From positions 248,001-312,000 of the forward strand of contig CAVRVJ010000013.1 in the NCBI GenBank assembly GCA_963724645.1: a DNA stretch of 64,000 nt, written 5' to 3'. Numbering within the stretch: position 1 is the first letter of the stretch; each line of letters begins with the position of its first letter. A program made the translations under genes and the position numbers. The DNA comes from CAVXSP01 sp963724645. GTDB lineage: Bacteria; Acidobacteriota; Vicinamibacteria; Vicinamibacterales; SCN-69-37. The notes under the pieces are model-generated. The model made no database searches. It was not told the DNA's origin and saw nothing but the letters and a program-made list of their open reading frames with translations. Positions 30,751-40,188 of this stretch are shown here, piece by piece.

Positions 30751-31339
30751 GCGATTCGTGGCGGTCGCGTTCGCGATCCACGCGCTGTCTGCGGCCGCGC
30801 GGGCGCAGACGCCGACCTACTCGAGCATCGGCAGGACGCCGACCGATCAGGAACTCCGGCAATGGGACATCGCGATCGGTCCGTCGGGAAAGGGGCTGCC
30901 GCCTGGCGGCGGGACGGCCAAAGAGGGCGAGCCGATCTACGTGGCGAAGTGCCTCATCTGCCACGGTCCATCGCTGGAGGGCACGCAGTACGGTTCCCGC
31001 CTGGTCGGAAGCCGGGCCACGCTCACCACACCGACGCCGGTACGGACCGTCGGAAGCTTCTGGCCGTATGCGACGACGCTGTGGGACTACATCAATCGGG
31101 CGATGCCTCGGGCTCCCTTCAAGGAGGGCTCACTCAGCGCGAACGAGGTGTACGCGCTGACGGCATTCGTGCTGTACAAGAACGCCATCGTGAAAGAGGA
31201 GGCGGTGATGGACGCTCGGAGCTTGCCGCAGGTGCAGATGCCCAATCGCGACGGGTTCTTTCCGCCGAAGCCTGACTGGCAGTGGTACCAGACGTCGTGT
31301 CACCTGGGACGTTGCCAACCCGGTAAAGGTGATCGGTAG
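30725..31339 (+). CDS. SoxD-like c-type cytochrome, partner of the molybdoprotein
   Basis: 204 aa from the ATG at 30725, which overlaps the SoxC-like gene. It has a signal peptide (KRFVAVAFAIHALSAAARAQ) and a single haem site, Cys76-Leu-Ile-Cys79-His80; a Met axial ligand may be in INRAMPRAPF. The later motif MPNRDGFFPPKPDW is common in SoxD-like cytochromes. It should accept electrons from the Mo centre in the periplasm. The last ~20 residues do not look like the family; an alternative frame stays open from about 31295 to 31505, so a frameshift near 31300 is possible but not proven. Confidence 0.8.
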   Translation: MLRARCSLKRFVAVAFAIHALSAAARAQTPTYSSIGRTPTDQELRQWDIAIGPSGKGLPPGGGTAKEGEPIYVAKCLICHGPSLEGTQYGSRLVGSRATLTTPTPVRTVGSFWPYATTLWDYINRAMPRAPFKEGSLSANEVYALTAFVLYKNAIVKEEAVMDARSLPQVQMPNRDGFFPPKPDWQWYQTSCHLGRCQPGKGDR

Positions 31340-31518
31340 CCCGGTCGCGCACGGGCTGCCCGCTCCACCTTTTTTCTCTCCCTTCAATCAACCGGACGGC
31401 TGCGGAACCGCTGCTCACTTCGTGTACGCCGACGCGCTCGCGCGCGCAGGAATCCTCTGCGGGCAGAGTCGCATACGGATCCGATCAAGATCGGCGAAGA
31501 TGTAACCGGAGGCTGAAA

Positions 31519-32463
31519 ATGAAGGCATGGATTCCATTGATGCTCGGCGGCGCGCTGGCGACCGGCCTTCACGTGTCCGCGCAGGTCCTTCCGTCGAATG
31601 CGAGCGGTGTGTCGGCCGCGCACGAGCATTTGATCGTCACCGATCAGGCGGCCAGCACTGCTTTCTGGACCGCGCTTAGCGGGGCGCCTGTGCAGATTGG
31701 CACCATGTCCGGAATGCGGCTTCCGAGCGTTTACGTGCTGTTCCAGGCCAACCGGGGCCGCGGCGGCGCACGCGGCGCCGGCCAGGCTCCTCCCGCACCT
31801 GCGGCAGGCGGACCATCCCCTGCCGCAACGCCTGCTCCCGGTCAACCGTCCGCCTCTCCGGCGAACGCGCAGGGTGGCGGCGGGGCGGGCGCCAACCCGC
31901 CTCCGGAAAGCAGCGTCGGCAGCGTTGTCGAAGCCATCGGGATCAAGGTCAAGAGCCTGAGAGACACGCTGGCGAAACTCGAGGCGATCGGCGTGAAGCC
32001 AGAGGCTGGCGCAACCGCAACGACCGCGGCCGTGATGTCGCCGGAGAGGGTCCGGATCCTGCTCACACAAGACGCTGCGATCGCCGTGCCCGCCATGACC
32101 AACGAACTGCTCATGAAAGTGCCGAATCCGGCGGAAGCGGCGGCCTGGTACGCGAAGTGGTTTGGCGCCACCGTCGTCAAGCAGGGCAACGACCCGGTGG
32201 CTCAGATTCCCGGCATGAACATGCGGTTCGTCGAGGCGAAAGAACCGGCCGCCGGAACGCGCGGGCGGAGTCTGGATCACATCGGATTCGAGGTGAAAAA
32301 CCTTCAGGCCTTCGTGGCGAAGCTCCAGGAAGGAGGCGTCACCATCAACACGCCGTTCCGGACGATGAGCCTCGGCTTTCTCACGGCGATCGCGTTCATC
32401 ACGGACCCGTGGGGCACCTACATCGAGCTGAACGAAGGGTACCCGACGGGCGATGCGAAATAG
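31519..32463 (+). CDS. Exported glyoxalase/VOC-superfamily protein with Gly/Pro/Ala insert
   Basis: 314 aa with a signal peptide ending at about residue 22 (LATGLHVSAQ). Two beta-alpha-beta-beta-beta units of the vicinal-oxygen-chelate fold are visible: the first starts AHEHLIVTD and is split by a low-complexity stretch at about 78-132; the second starts NELLMKVPNPAEAAAWYAKWFG. The final part, SLDHIGFEVKNLQAF and DPWGTYIELNE, has the His and Glu that commonly bind metal in VOC enzymes. Metal-dependent lyases, dioxygenases and resistance proteins share this fold, so the reaction cannot be named. It lies 179 bases after the cytochrome gene. Confidence 0.75.
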   Translation: MKAWIPLMLGGALATGLHVSAQVLPSNASGVSAAHEHLIVTDQAASTAFWTALSGAPVQIGTMSGMRLPSVYVLFQANRGRGGARGAGQAPPAPAAGGPSPAATPAPGQPSASPANAQGGGGAGANPPPESSVGSVVEAIGIKVKSLRDTLAKLEAIGVKPEAGATATTAAVMSPERVRILLTQDAAIAVPAMTNELLMKVPNPAEAAAWYAKWFGATVVKQGNDPVAQIPGMNMRFVEAKEPAAGTRGRSLDHIGFEVKNLQAFVAKLQEGGVTINTPFRTMSLGFLTAIAFITDPWGTYIELNEGYPTGDAK

Positions 32464-32617
32464 GCCGTCCTGAGAATATCCAGAGATCACCCGGCACGCT
32501 TCGTGCCGCAACAACCTGCGCATGATGTCGGCTGCTCGGGCCGTGGCAACCGTGCGTCAGGCTGACGAGCAGTGAGCCCAACGACGACGAGTCGCCTCGG
32601 CGCAGCAAAGACAGCAG

Positions 32618-35206
32618 ATGGCGAGACGACACCCGGACAAGCCTGCCGCGAAGCCATTGGGGCGAGGCGTCCGGCCTGCCGCGGTGTCCCCGCCCGAAAA
32701 GCGGCGGTTCCTTCCGCCGTGGTTGATTTCGATCAGTCTGCTTGCCGTGCTGACGTTGGGGATGTTTGCGGATGTCTTGTTCACGCCGCTCCACCCCGTG
32801 ATCTCGAATCGAGAGACTGACATCTTCCTGGAGTATCTCGACTGGCTCACTTTTGGCTTCGGAGAACTCCGGCGCGGCAACCTCGCGCTTTGGAACCCGT
32901 ACCTGTTTGGCGGCACGCCGTTCTTCGGCGGGTTCCAATCCGCTCTGCTCTATCCGCTCAATGCCCTCTTTCTCGTGCTTCCGGTGGATCGGGCCATCAA
33001 CTGGACCATCGCCCTCCACATCTTCCTGGCGGGTGCGTTCACATACGCGTGGGTGGCACGGCGCGCATTGCGGCCCGACGCCTGTTTTCTGGCCGCGGTC
33101 ATTTACATGTTCTGCGGCGCGAACTTTCTGCACGTCTATGGCGGCCATTTCCCGATTCTGTGCACGTTGGCATGGGCGCCGCTCGTATTCCTGGCGATCG
33201 ATGGCACCCTCGATGCGCCGTCGCTCGGCTGGAGTCTGCTGGGGATGTTCGCCGTCGCGATGGAGGTGCTGGCCGGTGGTCCGCAATACGTCTTCTACAC
33301 GGGCGTCGCCGCCGCCGTGTACTGCGGGTTGTGCCTGCCTGCGGCTCCGCAATGGAGGCGCGCGGTTCTGGGTTTGGCTGGAATCGTCCTCGGCGGGATT
33401 GGGCTGAGCGCGGTGCAAGTGCTGACCAGCGTGCCGGAATGGGGCGAGATGGTGCGCGATGGCGGCGCGCCCTTTGAGGTAGCTGCGAGCTACTCGTTTC
33501 CGCCGGAGAATTTTCTCACACTCCTGGCGCCAGGTCTGTTCGGGGACATGAAGACCTTGCCGTATTGGGGCCGCTGGACGTTGTGGGAAATGTGCCTCTT
33601 CATCAGCGTCAGCGGTCTCGTCCTTGTGGCCTGCGGCGTGATCTGGGGCGAACGCCGGATGCGCCGGAGCTCGTTCATCATGGTCGCGTTGCTCTTGCTG
33701 CTCGCGCTCGGCGTCCACACGCCGCTGTTCAAGCTGCTGTATCAGTGGGTGCCTGGCTTCAACCGGTTTCGCGGCAGTTCCAAGTTCATCTTTGTGGCGT
33801 CGCTGTTTCTTGCGATGTTGGCTGCGATCGGCTTCGATGCGTTGGCCCGCGGCCGGCGGCCTGGCCGCGGGTACGTCGGGATCGTCGCGGGTGCCGGTCT
33901 TGTCCTGCTTGCAGTGGCCGTCGTGATGTACCCGGCAGGCCTGGATTCACCGGCTGTCGCATGGTGGCGCTCGATTGTGCAAGCGATCCGAAACACGGGA
34001 GAAATCTTTCTGCTGCCTGAGAGGCTGTACGACGACCCCGCGTTCGTTGTCCAGGCAGGTCGCGTAGCCGCGCAAAGCGTGTTCGTCGGCGGGGCGACCC
34101 TGTGCGTCGTCGCGATCGTGCTCGTTGTGATTCGGAAGAATCCTGCGACGGTCTGGCTCCTGGTGGCAATGGCCGTGGTTGAACTTGGAGTGTTCGCGCG
34201 GACGTCGCTGGACCATTTTGATCTGGCCGAGGCGGCGGATCCGAAGATGAAGCAGTTTCTGGAGGCCCACCCGGGGGACTATCGCATTCTCAATCTGGCC
34301 ACGCGTCCGGATGCGGCCCTGAGTCTGAGAGCGAACGAGATCTGGGGTTACAACCCGGGTGTGCTGAAGCGCTACTCTCAGCTCATCGGCTTCACGCAGG
34401 GCATCGATCCAGACCAGGCGACCGAGTTCATCCGGTTTACACGCGATCATCCAGTCCTGGAGATGCTCCGCTGCCGATTTCAGTTTGTCCCGGATGGCAA
34501 TCAGGTCACCGTACGGGAGAGCCCAAACGTGCTGCCGCATCTGTTACTGATTGGTCGATATCGCCTGCTGCGCGGGCGCGAGGAAATCCTGTCTGCAGTG
34601 ACCGATGCGTCGTTCGACCCCCGTCGGGAGATCGTCCTCGAGACGCCGCCTGTTCCCGAGCCAGTTCCGGCGGCGGACAGCGGCAAGGTCACACTCGTGG
34701 AATCCTCCAGCGACGAACTGACCGTGGAAGCAGACGTGACGTCGCCGGCCATCCTGCTCGTGACAGATAACTACGCCAAAGGCTGGCGCGCGCAGGCGTT
34801 GCCAGGGAGCGCGCAGGCTGCTTACCGCGTGATGCCCGCGGACTATTCCCTGCGGGCCGTCCCGCTGGCCGCAGGGCATCACCTCTTTCGGTTGGAGTAC
34901 ATCCCCGTCGGCTTTCACCTGGGTAAATGGGTTTCGCTCCTGTCGCTCGGCGGCTTCCTCGGGCTCCTGGGCATGTGCGTGAGCGGCCAGATTCGAGCCC
35001 GAAGGGAAAAAACCCCCGGCGGCGGCGTGAGGCGCCGCCGGGGTGTGTGTGAACGGATCCGCGGCGTTCAGCGGCGGATCAACCGCGTGTTACCAGTCGA
35101 AGCGCACCGTCAGCCCCATGATGCGCGCCGGAATGGTTGCCGTGTATTTCCCCACGTTCGGGCTGTTGAGCACGGTGTTGCCGGAGGCGCCCGTCCATTG
35201 CATTGA
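32618..35206 (+). CDS. YfhO-type polytopic membrane protein
   Basis: Up to 862 aa. About 11-12 membrane helices are seen between residues 35 and 530, with landmarks RETDIFLEYLDWLTFGFGEL, LWNPYLFGGTPFFGGFQSA and VPGFNRFRGSSKFIF. These match the bacterial YfhO membrane family, a GT-C-like group linked to glycosylation of lipoteichoic acid in Firmicutes. A periplasmic domain (about 540-765) and a last helix near 770-790 follow. The native C terminus is probably near residue 797 (QIRARREK). The frame runs on through a GC-rich terminator hairpin and about 117 bases into the antisense TonB-type gene, so the last ~65 residues are doubtful. The ATG at 32618 has only a weak ribosome-binding site. Confidence 0.8.
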   Translation: MARRHPDKPAAKPLGRGVRPAAVSPPEKRRFLPPWLISISLLAVLTLGMFADVLFTPLHPVISNRETDIFLEYLDWLTFGFGELRRGNLALWNPYLFGGTPFFGGFQSALLYPLNALFLVLPVDRAINWTIALHIFLAGAFTYAWVARRALRPDACFLAAVIYMFCGANFLHVYGGHFPILCTLAWAPLVFLAIDGTLDAPSLGWSLLGMFAVAMEVLAGGPQYVFYTGVAAAVYCGLCLPAAPQWRRAVLGLAGIVLGGIGLSAVQVLTSVPEWGEMVRDGGAPFEVAASYSFPPENFLTLLAPGLFGDMKTLPYWGRWTLWEMCLFISVSGLVLVACGVIWGERRMRRSSFIMVALLLLLALGVHTPLFKLLYQWVPGFNRFRGSSKFIFVASLFLAMLAAIGFDALARGRRPGRGYVGIVAGAGLVLLAVAVVMYPAGLDSPAVAWWRSIVQAIRNTGEIFLLPERLYDDPAFVVQAGRVAAQSVFVGGATLCVVAIVLVVIRKNPATVWLLVAMAVVELGVFARTSLDHFDLAEAADPKMKQFLEAHPGDYRILNLATRPDAALSLRANEIWGYNPGVLKRYSQLIGFTQGIDPDQATEFIRFTRDHPVLEMLRCRFQFVPDGNQVTVRESPNVLPHLLLIGRYRLLRGREEILSAVTDASFDPRREIVLETPPVPEPVPAADSGKVTLVESSSDELTVEADVTSPAILLVTDNYAKGWRAQALPGSAQAAYRVMPADYSLRAVPLAAGHHLFRLEYIPVGFHLGKWVSLLSLGGFLGLLGMCVSGQIRARREKTPGGGVRRRRGVCERIRGVQRRINRVLPVEAHRQPHDARRNGCRVFPHVRAVEHGVAGGARPLH
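35007..35043 (-). terminator. Rho-independent terminator of the TonB-type receptor gene
   Basis: On the minus strand an 11-bp GC stem (35033-35043 pairing with 35014-35024) is followed by a run of six T (A run at 35007-35012 on the plus strand). It lies 46 bases after the stop of the minus-strand gene ending at 35090. Confidence 0.75.
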
Positions 35207-38200
35207 CGCATTCAGGGTCGTGAACTGCACCTCGTTGAAGAGGTTGTACACCTGAAATTGGAGCCGGAGCCCGCTGTTCTTGCGGCCGAACGCCGTGAAT
35301 GCGAAGCGCCGCGAGACGGTCAGGTCCCACTCATGCCAGGTCGGGTTCCGGAACATGCGCATCGTGCCGGGGCTGCCCAGTGCGCCCTTGGTCGCGATGC
35401 CGGTGACGGGGTCGATGTTCGTCGGCGCCGCGAACGCGAACGCCGCGGGATTGAAGTGCTGGGCGTCGTAGGCCAGCTTGTCCGTGTCCTGCGTGAGATT
35501 CAGCGCGGGATCGATGCCGGTCAGCTGGCACGCCGTGTTCAAGCCGTTGGTTAACGACGGCAGGGTGTTATTCACGCCGGTGCCATTCGAGCTGCAGCGT
35601 CGGAGTCACGCCCGCGCCGCTCAACAGCTTCGTGATGCCCGAGACCTGCCAGTCGCTCGCGAGCTGCTTGAGCACCGGGATTTGGGTGACCGTCGGAATG
35701 TTGTAGCTGTAGTTGACGATGAGGTTGTGCGCCCGGTCTTCGGCCGTCGGCGCCCAGTAGTAGGCCTTGATGAGGTCCGCGCCGCCGATCTGCTCGGTGT
35801 ACCGGATCGTAGCCGACGTAGCCCTTGCCCTTCGCATAGGTGTACGCCATGCCCATCTGCAGACCCTTGGAGAGGCGGCGGGTGGCGCTGACCTGAAGCG
35901 CGTTGTAATCCAGGACCTGGTTGTAGAGCTCGGCCGTGAACTGGTTGACGGCGCCCATGCCGGGGTACTTGCCGTACACGGCGCGCAGGTTGTTGACGGC
36001 CGCCGTCGTGCCGTTGAACAGGTTGGCGACGTTGCCGTAGACGTAGAGCGGCAGCCGGTTCTGATCAACGGACTGGCCGGCAGCTATACACGTAGTTGCC
36101 GACCCATGCGACTTCAGCGACCGTGTTGAAGCCGACGTCACGCTGGAACGCGACGTTCGCCGTTGTACGAGTGCCCGTTCGGCACCGAGAGGCCGCCGAC
36201 CGTGCCGGTAATGGGCGTCTGCACGAAGTTCACACCGCCACTCGCCGCGTTGGTGATGTCCTGGAACTTCGACCACAGAATGGTGCGGGTGCACGAAACC
36301 GGGCAGCCGCCGGCGTAGCCCCCATAGTTGAAGCCGGCGGCGTTGCTCGACGCCGCGAAGTTATAGAAGATGCCGGTGGAGGCTCTGATGGCCGTCTTGC
36401 CGTCGCCTGTCACGTTCCATGCGAATCCTACGCGCGGCGCCCAGGAGAGGCCAGGGAACGTCACATACGTGCCGGGCTTCTCGCCCGGGATGCCGTCGGT
36501 ACTCACACCGTTGATCTGATTGCCCGACCCCGGCACGAGATTGCCGTTGTTCGTCGCCGGCAACAGCACGGTCGGGAAGGCCGGATCGATCGTGCGTTGA
36601 TTGGCCGACGCGCACGTCGCAGTGTTCACGTAGTTCGGCGTCGCGCAGGCCAGGCGATAGATGCGCGGCGCTGCCGAGGCGCTCCATTGGTCCGGGTAGA
36701 AGCCGGTGTGGTTGTTGTTCACTTCGTACTGCGAGCCAACGTGGGTCATCCGGATGCCGTAGTCCACCGTGATCCGGGACGTCGCGCGCCAGTTGTCCTG
36801 CGCGAATGCATCGCTCTGCCAGTGCCGGACCGCCTTGTCGACGCGCGCCGTCAGCTCGGTGTAGCTCGTGAAATAGCCGAGCAGCAGGCTGGCGTACCCG
36901 TTCAGCGTGCGCAAGGGGTTGTTCGCGTCATCGTTGAAGCTGAAGTTCCCCATGTAGTTCGCCGAGCCGGGCTCGGTCTTGTGGTCGAGTTCCGTCGAAA
37001 CCCCGAATTTGTAGTTGTGTCGGCCCCGCGTGATGGACAGGGTGTCGTCGAACGCCGCCCGCGCGCTGATGTTCATGCGCGGCATCGGGCAATTGCAGGC
37101 CGTCATGTAGCCGGCCAGGCTGCTTCGGCTCGATGCGCTGGTCGAGTAGATCGGCGCGTAGGGCCACTGGTCGACCTGCGGGCCGCCGAACTTCGACAGG
37201 GTCGGAGGCTCGCTGTAGGCCCCGAACGGCTGCAGACGCGGCACGGTCAGACCCGGCAGGACGTTCGAGGCGTAGAGGGAAGTGTAGTCGAACGTGTTGT
37301 TCGTCGTCGTCTCTTCGCCCGCCGTGAAGCCATAGCGGTGATGTGTGTACCCGAAGGTGATTTCGTTGACCACCGTCGGCCGCAGCACCTGGGTGACGGT
37401 CGACGAGAAGATGAGCCCGGGCGCGTTGTTCGCCACGTGGCCGATCCCCGGGGAGAACTGGTTGTACGCCCACGTATTGTCGTGGTCGTTGACCATCCGG
37501 AAGCTCATGCGCGTCTTCTCGGTCAGGACGGTATCCAACCGCAGCACCGTGCCGTTGCGCAGATGCTCCGGCGTGGTGTCGTAGGCCGAGTTCGAGCTGT
37601 AAAGGTTGCCGGCCTGCTGGTTCAGAATGCCGTTCGGTTTCGCCTGCAGGTTGAGCATCGCCTGCCCGAGCGCATTGATGCAGCTGACGGAAACGCCGCA
37701 GCCCGGCGTGCCCGCCTGCGGAATGATGTTGCCCGGGAACTGGTTGCCGGTGAGCGGATCGCGGATCGGCCCGATTGAATAAGCCGCGTTGGCCCCGGTG
37801 CCGGTCGTAATGAAGGTCTGGGAGAAGTCGCCTTTGCGCTCGAGGTCAGTGGGCAGATTCGAGCGCTGGGTCGTCGTCGGTTGCCTGTCGGTCGTGAATT
37901 CCTGCGAGAAGAAGAAGTACAACTTCTTGGTCGAGGTGCGGCTGTCCATCACCTTCGGGATGATCACCGGTCCGCCGAAGCTGTACCCCGAGATGTTGAT
38001 GGCATAGAGCGGCTTCGGGGTGTTGTTGATGATGCGGAAGAAGTCATTCGAGTTGAAGCGATCGCGACGGCCGTTGTACCAGCCGGACCCCTTGAACTGA
38101 TTCGTGCCCGACTTGGTGACGATGCTGATCATGCCGCCGGTGTTCCGGCCGTTCTCCGCCGTGTACCCGTTCGAGATGACCTGCACTTCGCCGACCGCGT

Positions 38201-38867
38201 CCATGTTCAGGTTGACGTTCACCGAGCCACAGCCGCCTTCGTCGATGATGTTGATGCCGTCAAGCCGCACGTCCTTGTTGAAGGGAATCGTGCCATTGAT
38301 CGAGATCGACACGGCTGACTCTCGTCTCGAGTAATCACGATTCTGGCTCGTGTCCTGGACGCCTGGCACGACCTGCATGATGCCGAACATGTCGCGTCCC
38401 TTGGTCGGGATGCTCGCGAAGTCGTCGGCGGTGATCGTGCCGATCCGCGAACTGTCGGTCACCTGCACCGGCGTCACCGCGCTGGTGACTTCCACGGTCT
38501 CGGACATCCCGCCGACCTTCATGACGAGCTTGCCCAGGTCGCGCACTTCGCGCCCGGCCAGCGGTGTGGGCAGCGTGACGATCAGCGGACTGAAACTCGG
38601 CATTTCAATCTTGACCGTGTACCCGCCGACGGGCAGGCCGTCCAGTCGGAACGCGCCTTCGGCGTTGGTCACGGTCGTTCGCGTCACGTCGATCGAGGGT
38701 TGCGTCGCCGTCACGGTGGCGCCAGGAAGCGCGCCGCCGGTGCTGTCAACCACGGTGCCGGCAATATTCCCCAAGAGGGCTTGCGCGAACGCCGTGGAGG
38801 CGCCCGCCAGAGAGAGCATGACAACGACGATCGGAATTGCGCACGCACGGAACCGCACTTTGCCCAT
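35090..38867 (-). pseudogene. TonB-type outer-membrane receptor with carboxypeptidase-regulatory domain, frameshifted near its 3' end
   Basis: The start at 38867 has AAGGAG seven bases upstream and a signal peptide (PIVVVMLSLAGASTAFAQ); a start at 38900 is less likely. Domains: CarboxypepD_reg-like about 35-120 (GNIAGTVVDSTGGALPGATV), plug-like region (VTDSSRIGTITADDFASIPT, ENGRNTGGMISIVTKSGTN), then a barrel. The first ~909 residues are in one frame. The rest is spread over three frames with switches at about 36155, 36085, 35815 and 35577, and ends normally in LTVRFDW, followed by a terminator. Four shifts within 600 bases of otherwise good homology suggest a low-quality assembly stretch, though true decay is possible. 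It is monocistronic, and its ligand is unknown. Confidence 0.82.
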
Positions 38868-38955
38868 GTGCTGACTCCTTACTCCTTCACAAAAGAACAA
38901 CGAGTCTTACGTTGGTAACGCGAACCCCACCGTATCGTTCTGTCCTTTCCCCTAG

Positions 38956-39936
38956 CTAGGCACCCGAATACATCCGCGCGCAGCGGATCAGCTCTGCCGC
39001 GTACTTCGGCACCGGGTTATCTGGCGTCGAAATCTCGAGCGAGACATAACCACGGTATCCGGCGTTCGCGAGGATGCCGAACAGCTTCACCCAGTCGGCC
39101 TGCTCGCGCTGACCTTCGGGCCCCGTCATATTGGTCTTGACGTGAGTGGACGAGGCGTAGGGCGCGCAGAGTTCACACTCCTTGTAACCGTCCTTGCGGA
39201 AATTGCCGCAGTCGAGACCGATGCGCGCAAATGGATGGTTCACCTTCTTCATGATGTTGAGAAGCTGCTCCGAACTCCGGGTCATATCGTCGTCGTCTTC
39301 GACGCCGACCAGAATGCCCTTGCCTGCGGCGTAGTCGAGGATCGGTTTATACACTTCCACGGCCCAGTCCACGCACTGCGCTTCGGTGGCGCCTTGAACG
39401 AGGCCGCCGGCGAACACCCGGACGTTTCCAGCGCCGACCTGATCCGCGATGTCGATCCACTTCTTGCCGAAGGCGACTTCCTTCTGCCTCAACTCCGGCG
39501 TCTTCTGCGCCATCTTCACTGGCGAGCCCACGCTGTAAACATGCACGCCGTTCTTGTACGCGGTATTCCGCAGCGAGGACAGCCACTGCGGCGTTGGATT
39601 GGCCGGCGTCTGCCGGACCATCTCCGAGATCTGCGTCGACGGCGTGCCGGGCGGGAAATTCAGCATCGGCGGCAGCCAGTACCCCGTCATCTCCATCCCT
39701 TCGAGGCCCAGGTCCGCGATCACGCGGACGATGTCCTCGTAGGTCATCTCCTTCGACTCGAGTTGCGGGCGGTACGACAGGGCGACGACGCCCGGGCGCA
39801 GCCGGCCTTTGTACGAGGGCGGTGTGGCCGGCGTCTGCGGGGACACGATCTGATGTGCCTGCGCGATCGTGGCCCGGGAGGCGACGGCGGAGGCGGCCAG
39901 AGCGGGGAAGGCCTTCATCATTTGGCGGCGGTTCAT
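38956..39936 (-). CDS. Exported sugar-isomerase-like TIM-barrel protein, type D
   Basis: 326 aa with a strong AAAGGAGGG ribosome-binding site (about 39940-39948) and a Tat-like signal (NRRQMMKAFPALAASAVAS). The rest is a xylose-isomerase-like TIM barrel (AP_endonuc_2). All four expected metal ligands are visible: Glu213 (VGVEDDDD), Asp242 (IGLDCGNF), His265 (SSTHVKT) and Glu301 (VSLEIST). Family members catalyse sugar epimerisation, isomerisation or 3-keto-sugar chemistry. Unlike its relatives downstream it has no low-complexity insert. It is divergent from the PQQ dehydrogenase at 40189, with 252 bases between them, so it may share control with the module. Confidence 0.88.
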   Translation of the reverse strand: MNRRQMMKAFPALAASAVASRATIAQAHQIVSPQTPATPPSYKGRLRPGVVALSYRPQLESKEMTYEDIVRVIADLGLEGMEMTGYWLPPMLNFPPGTPSTQISEMVRQTPANPTPQWLSSLRNTAYKNGVHVYSVGSPVKMAQKTPELRQKEVAFGKKWIDIADQVGAGNVRVFAGGLVQGATEAQCVDWAVEVYKPILDYAAGKGILVGVEDDDDMTRSSEQLLNIMKKVNHPFARIGLDCGNFRKDGYKECELCAPYASSTHVKTNMTGPEGQREQADWVKLFGILANAGYRGYVSLEISTPDNPVPKYAAELIRCARMYSGA

Positions 39937-40188
39937 GGCTGCCCTCCTTTGATCTGTGGCATCGCCTTCCGGGTCTCTGCGTCCCTGTCACGGCGCGTGG
40001 CTACTATACCCCCGTGCAGCGTGACTTGAGATAGAGAATGTGCTAGGGTCCACGGCGTACTGCGCGGAACCCATCTGTCCGGTACGCCTGAGTTCGGTCG
40101 TGGCCAGCACCAGGCGTGATGGCATCGATGAGTTCAAGATTCGCTTCCGCCGCGGATTGGCTTCCGATGGAAAAACAGGAGACGCTCT
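39937..40188. other. Divergent intergenic region with possible promoters
   Basis: This spacer separates the type D TIM-barrel gene (minus) and the first PQQ dehydrogenase (plus). A TATAGT -10-like box for the minus gene reads at 40003-40008 (plus-strand ACTATA), without a convincing -35. AGGAG at 40177-40182 serves the GTG start at 40189. Nothing else is recognised. Confidence 0.35.

Noticed and set aside
31295..31505. Open alternative frame that could be the true C terminus of the SoxD-like cytochrome
   Set aside because: I cannot match it to a conserved family end, so a frameshift was mentioned but not annotated.
35044..35206. C-terminal extension of the YfhO-type protein
   Set aside because: It crosses a terminator hairpin and runs antisense to the conserved end of a TonB-type gene; the residues are Arg-rich and unlike the family. 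I kept the frame to its stop but do not trust this part.
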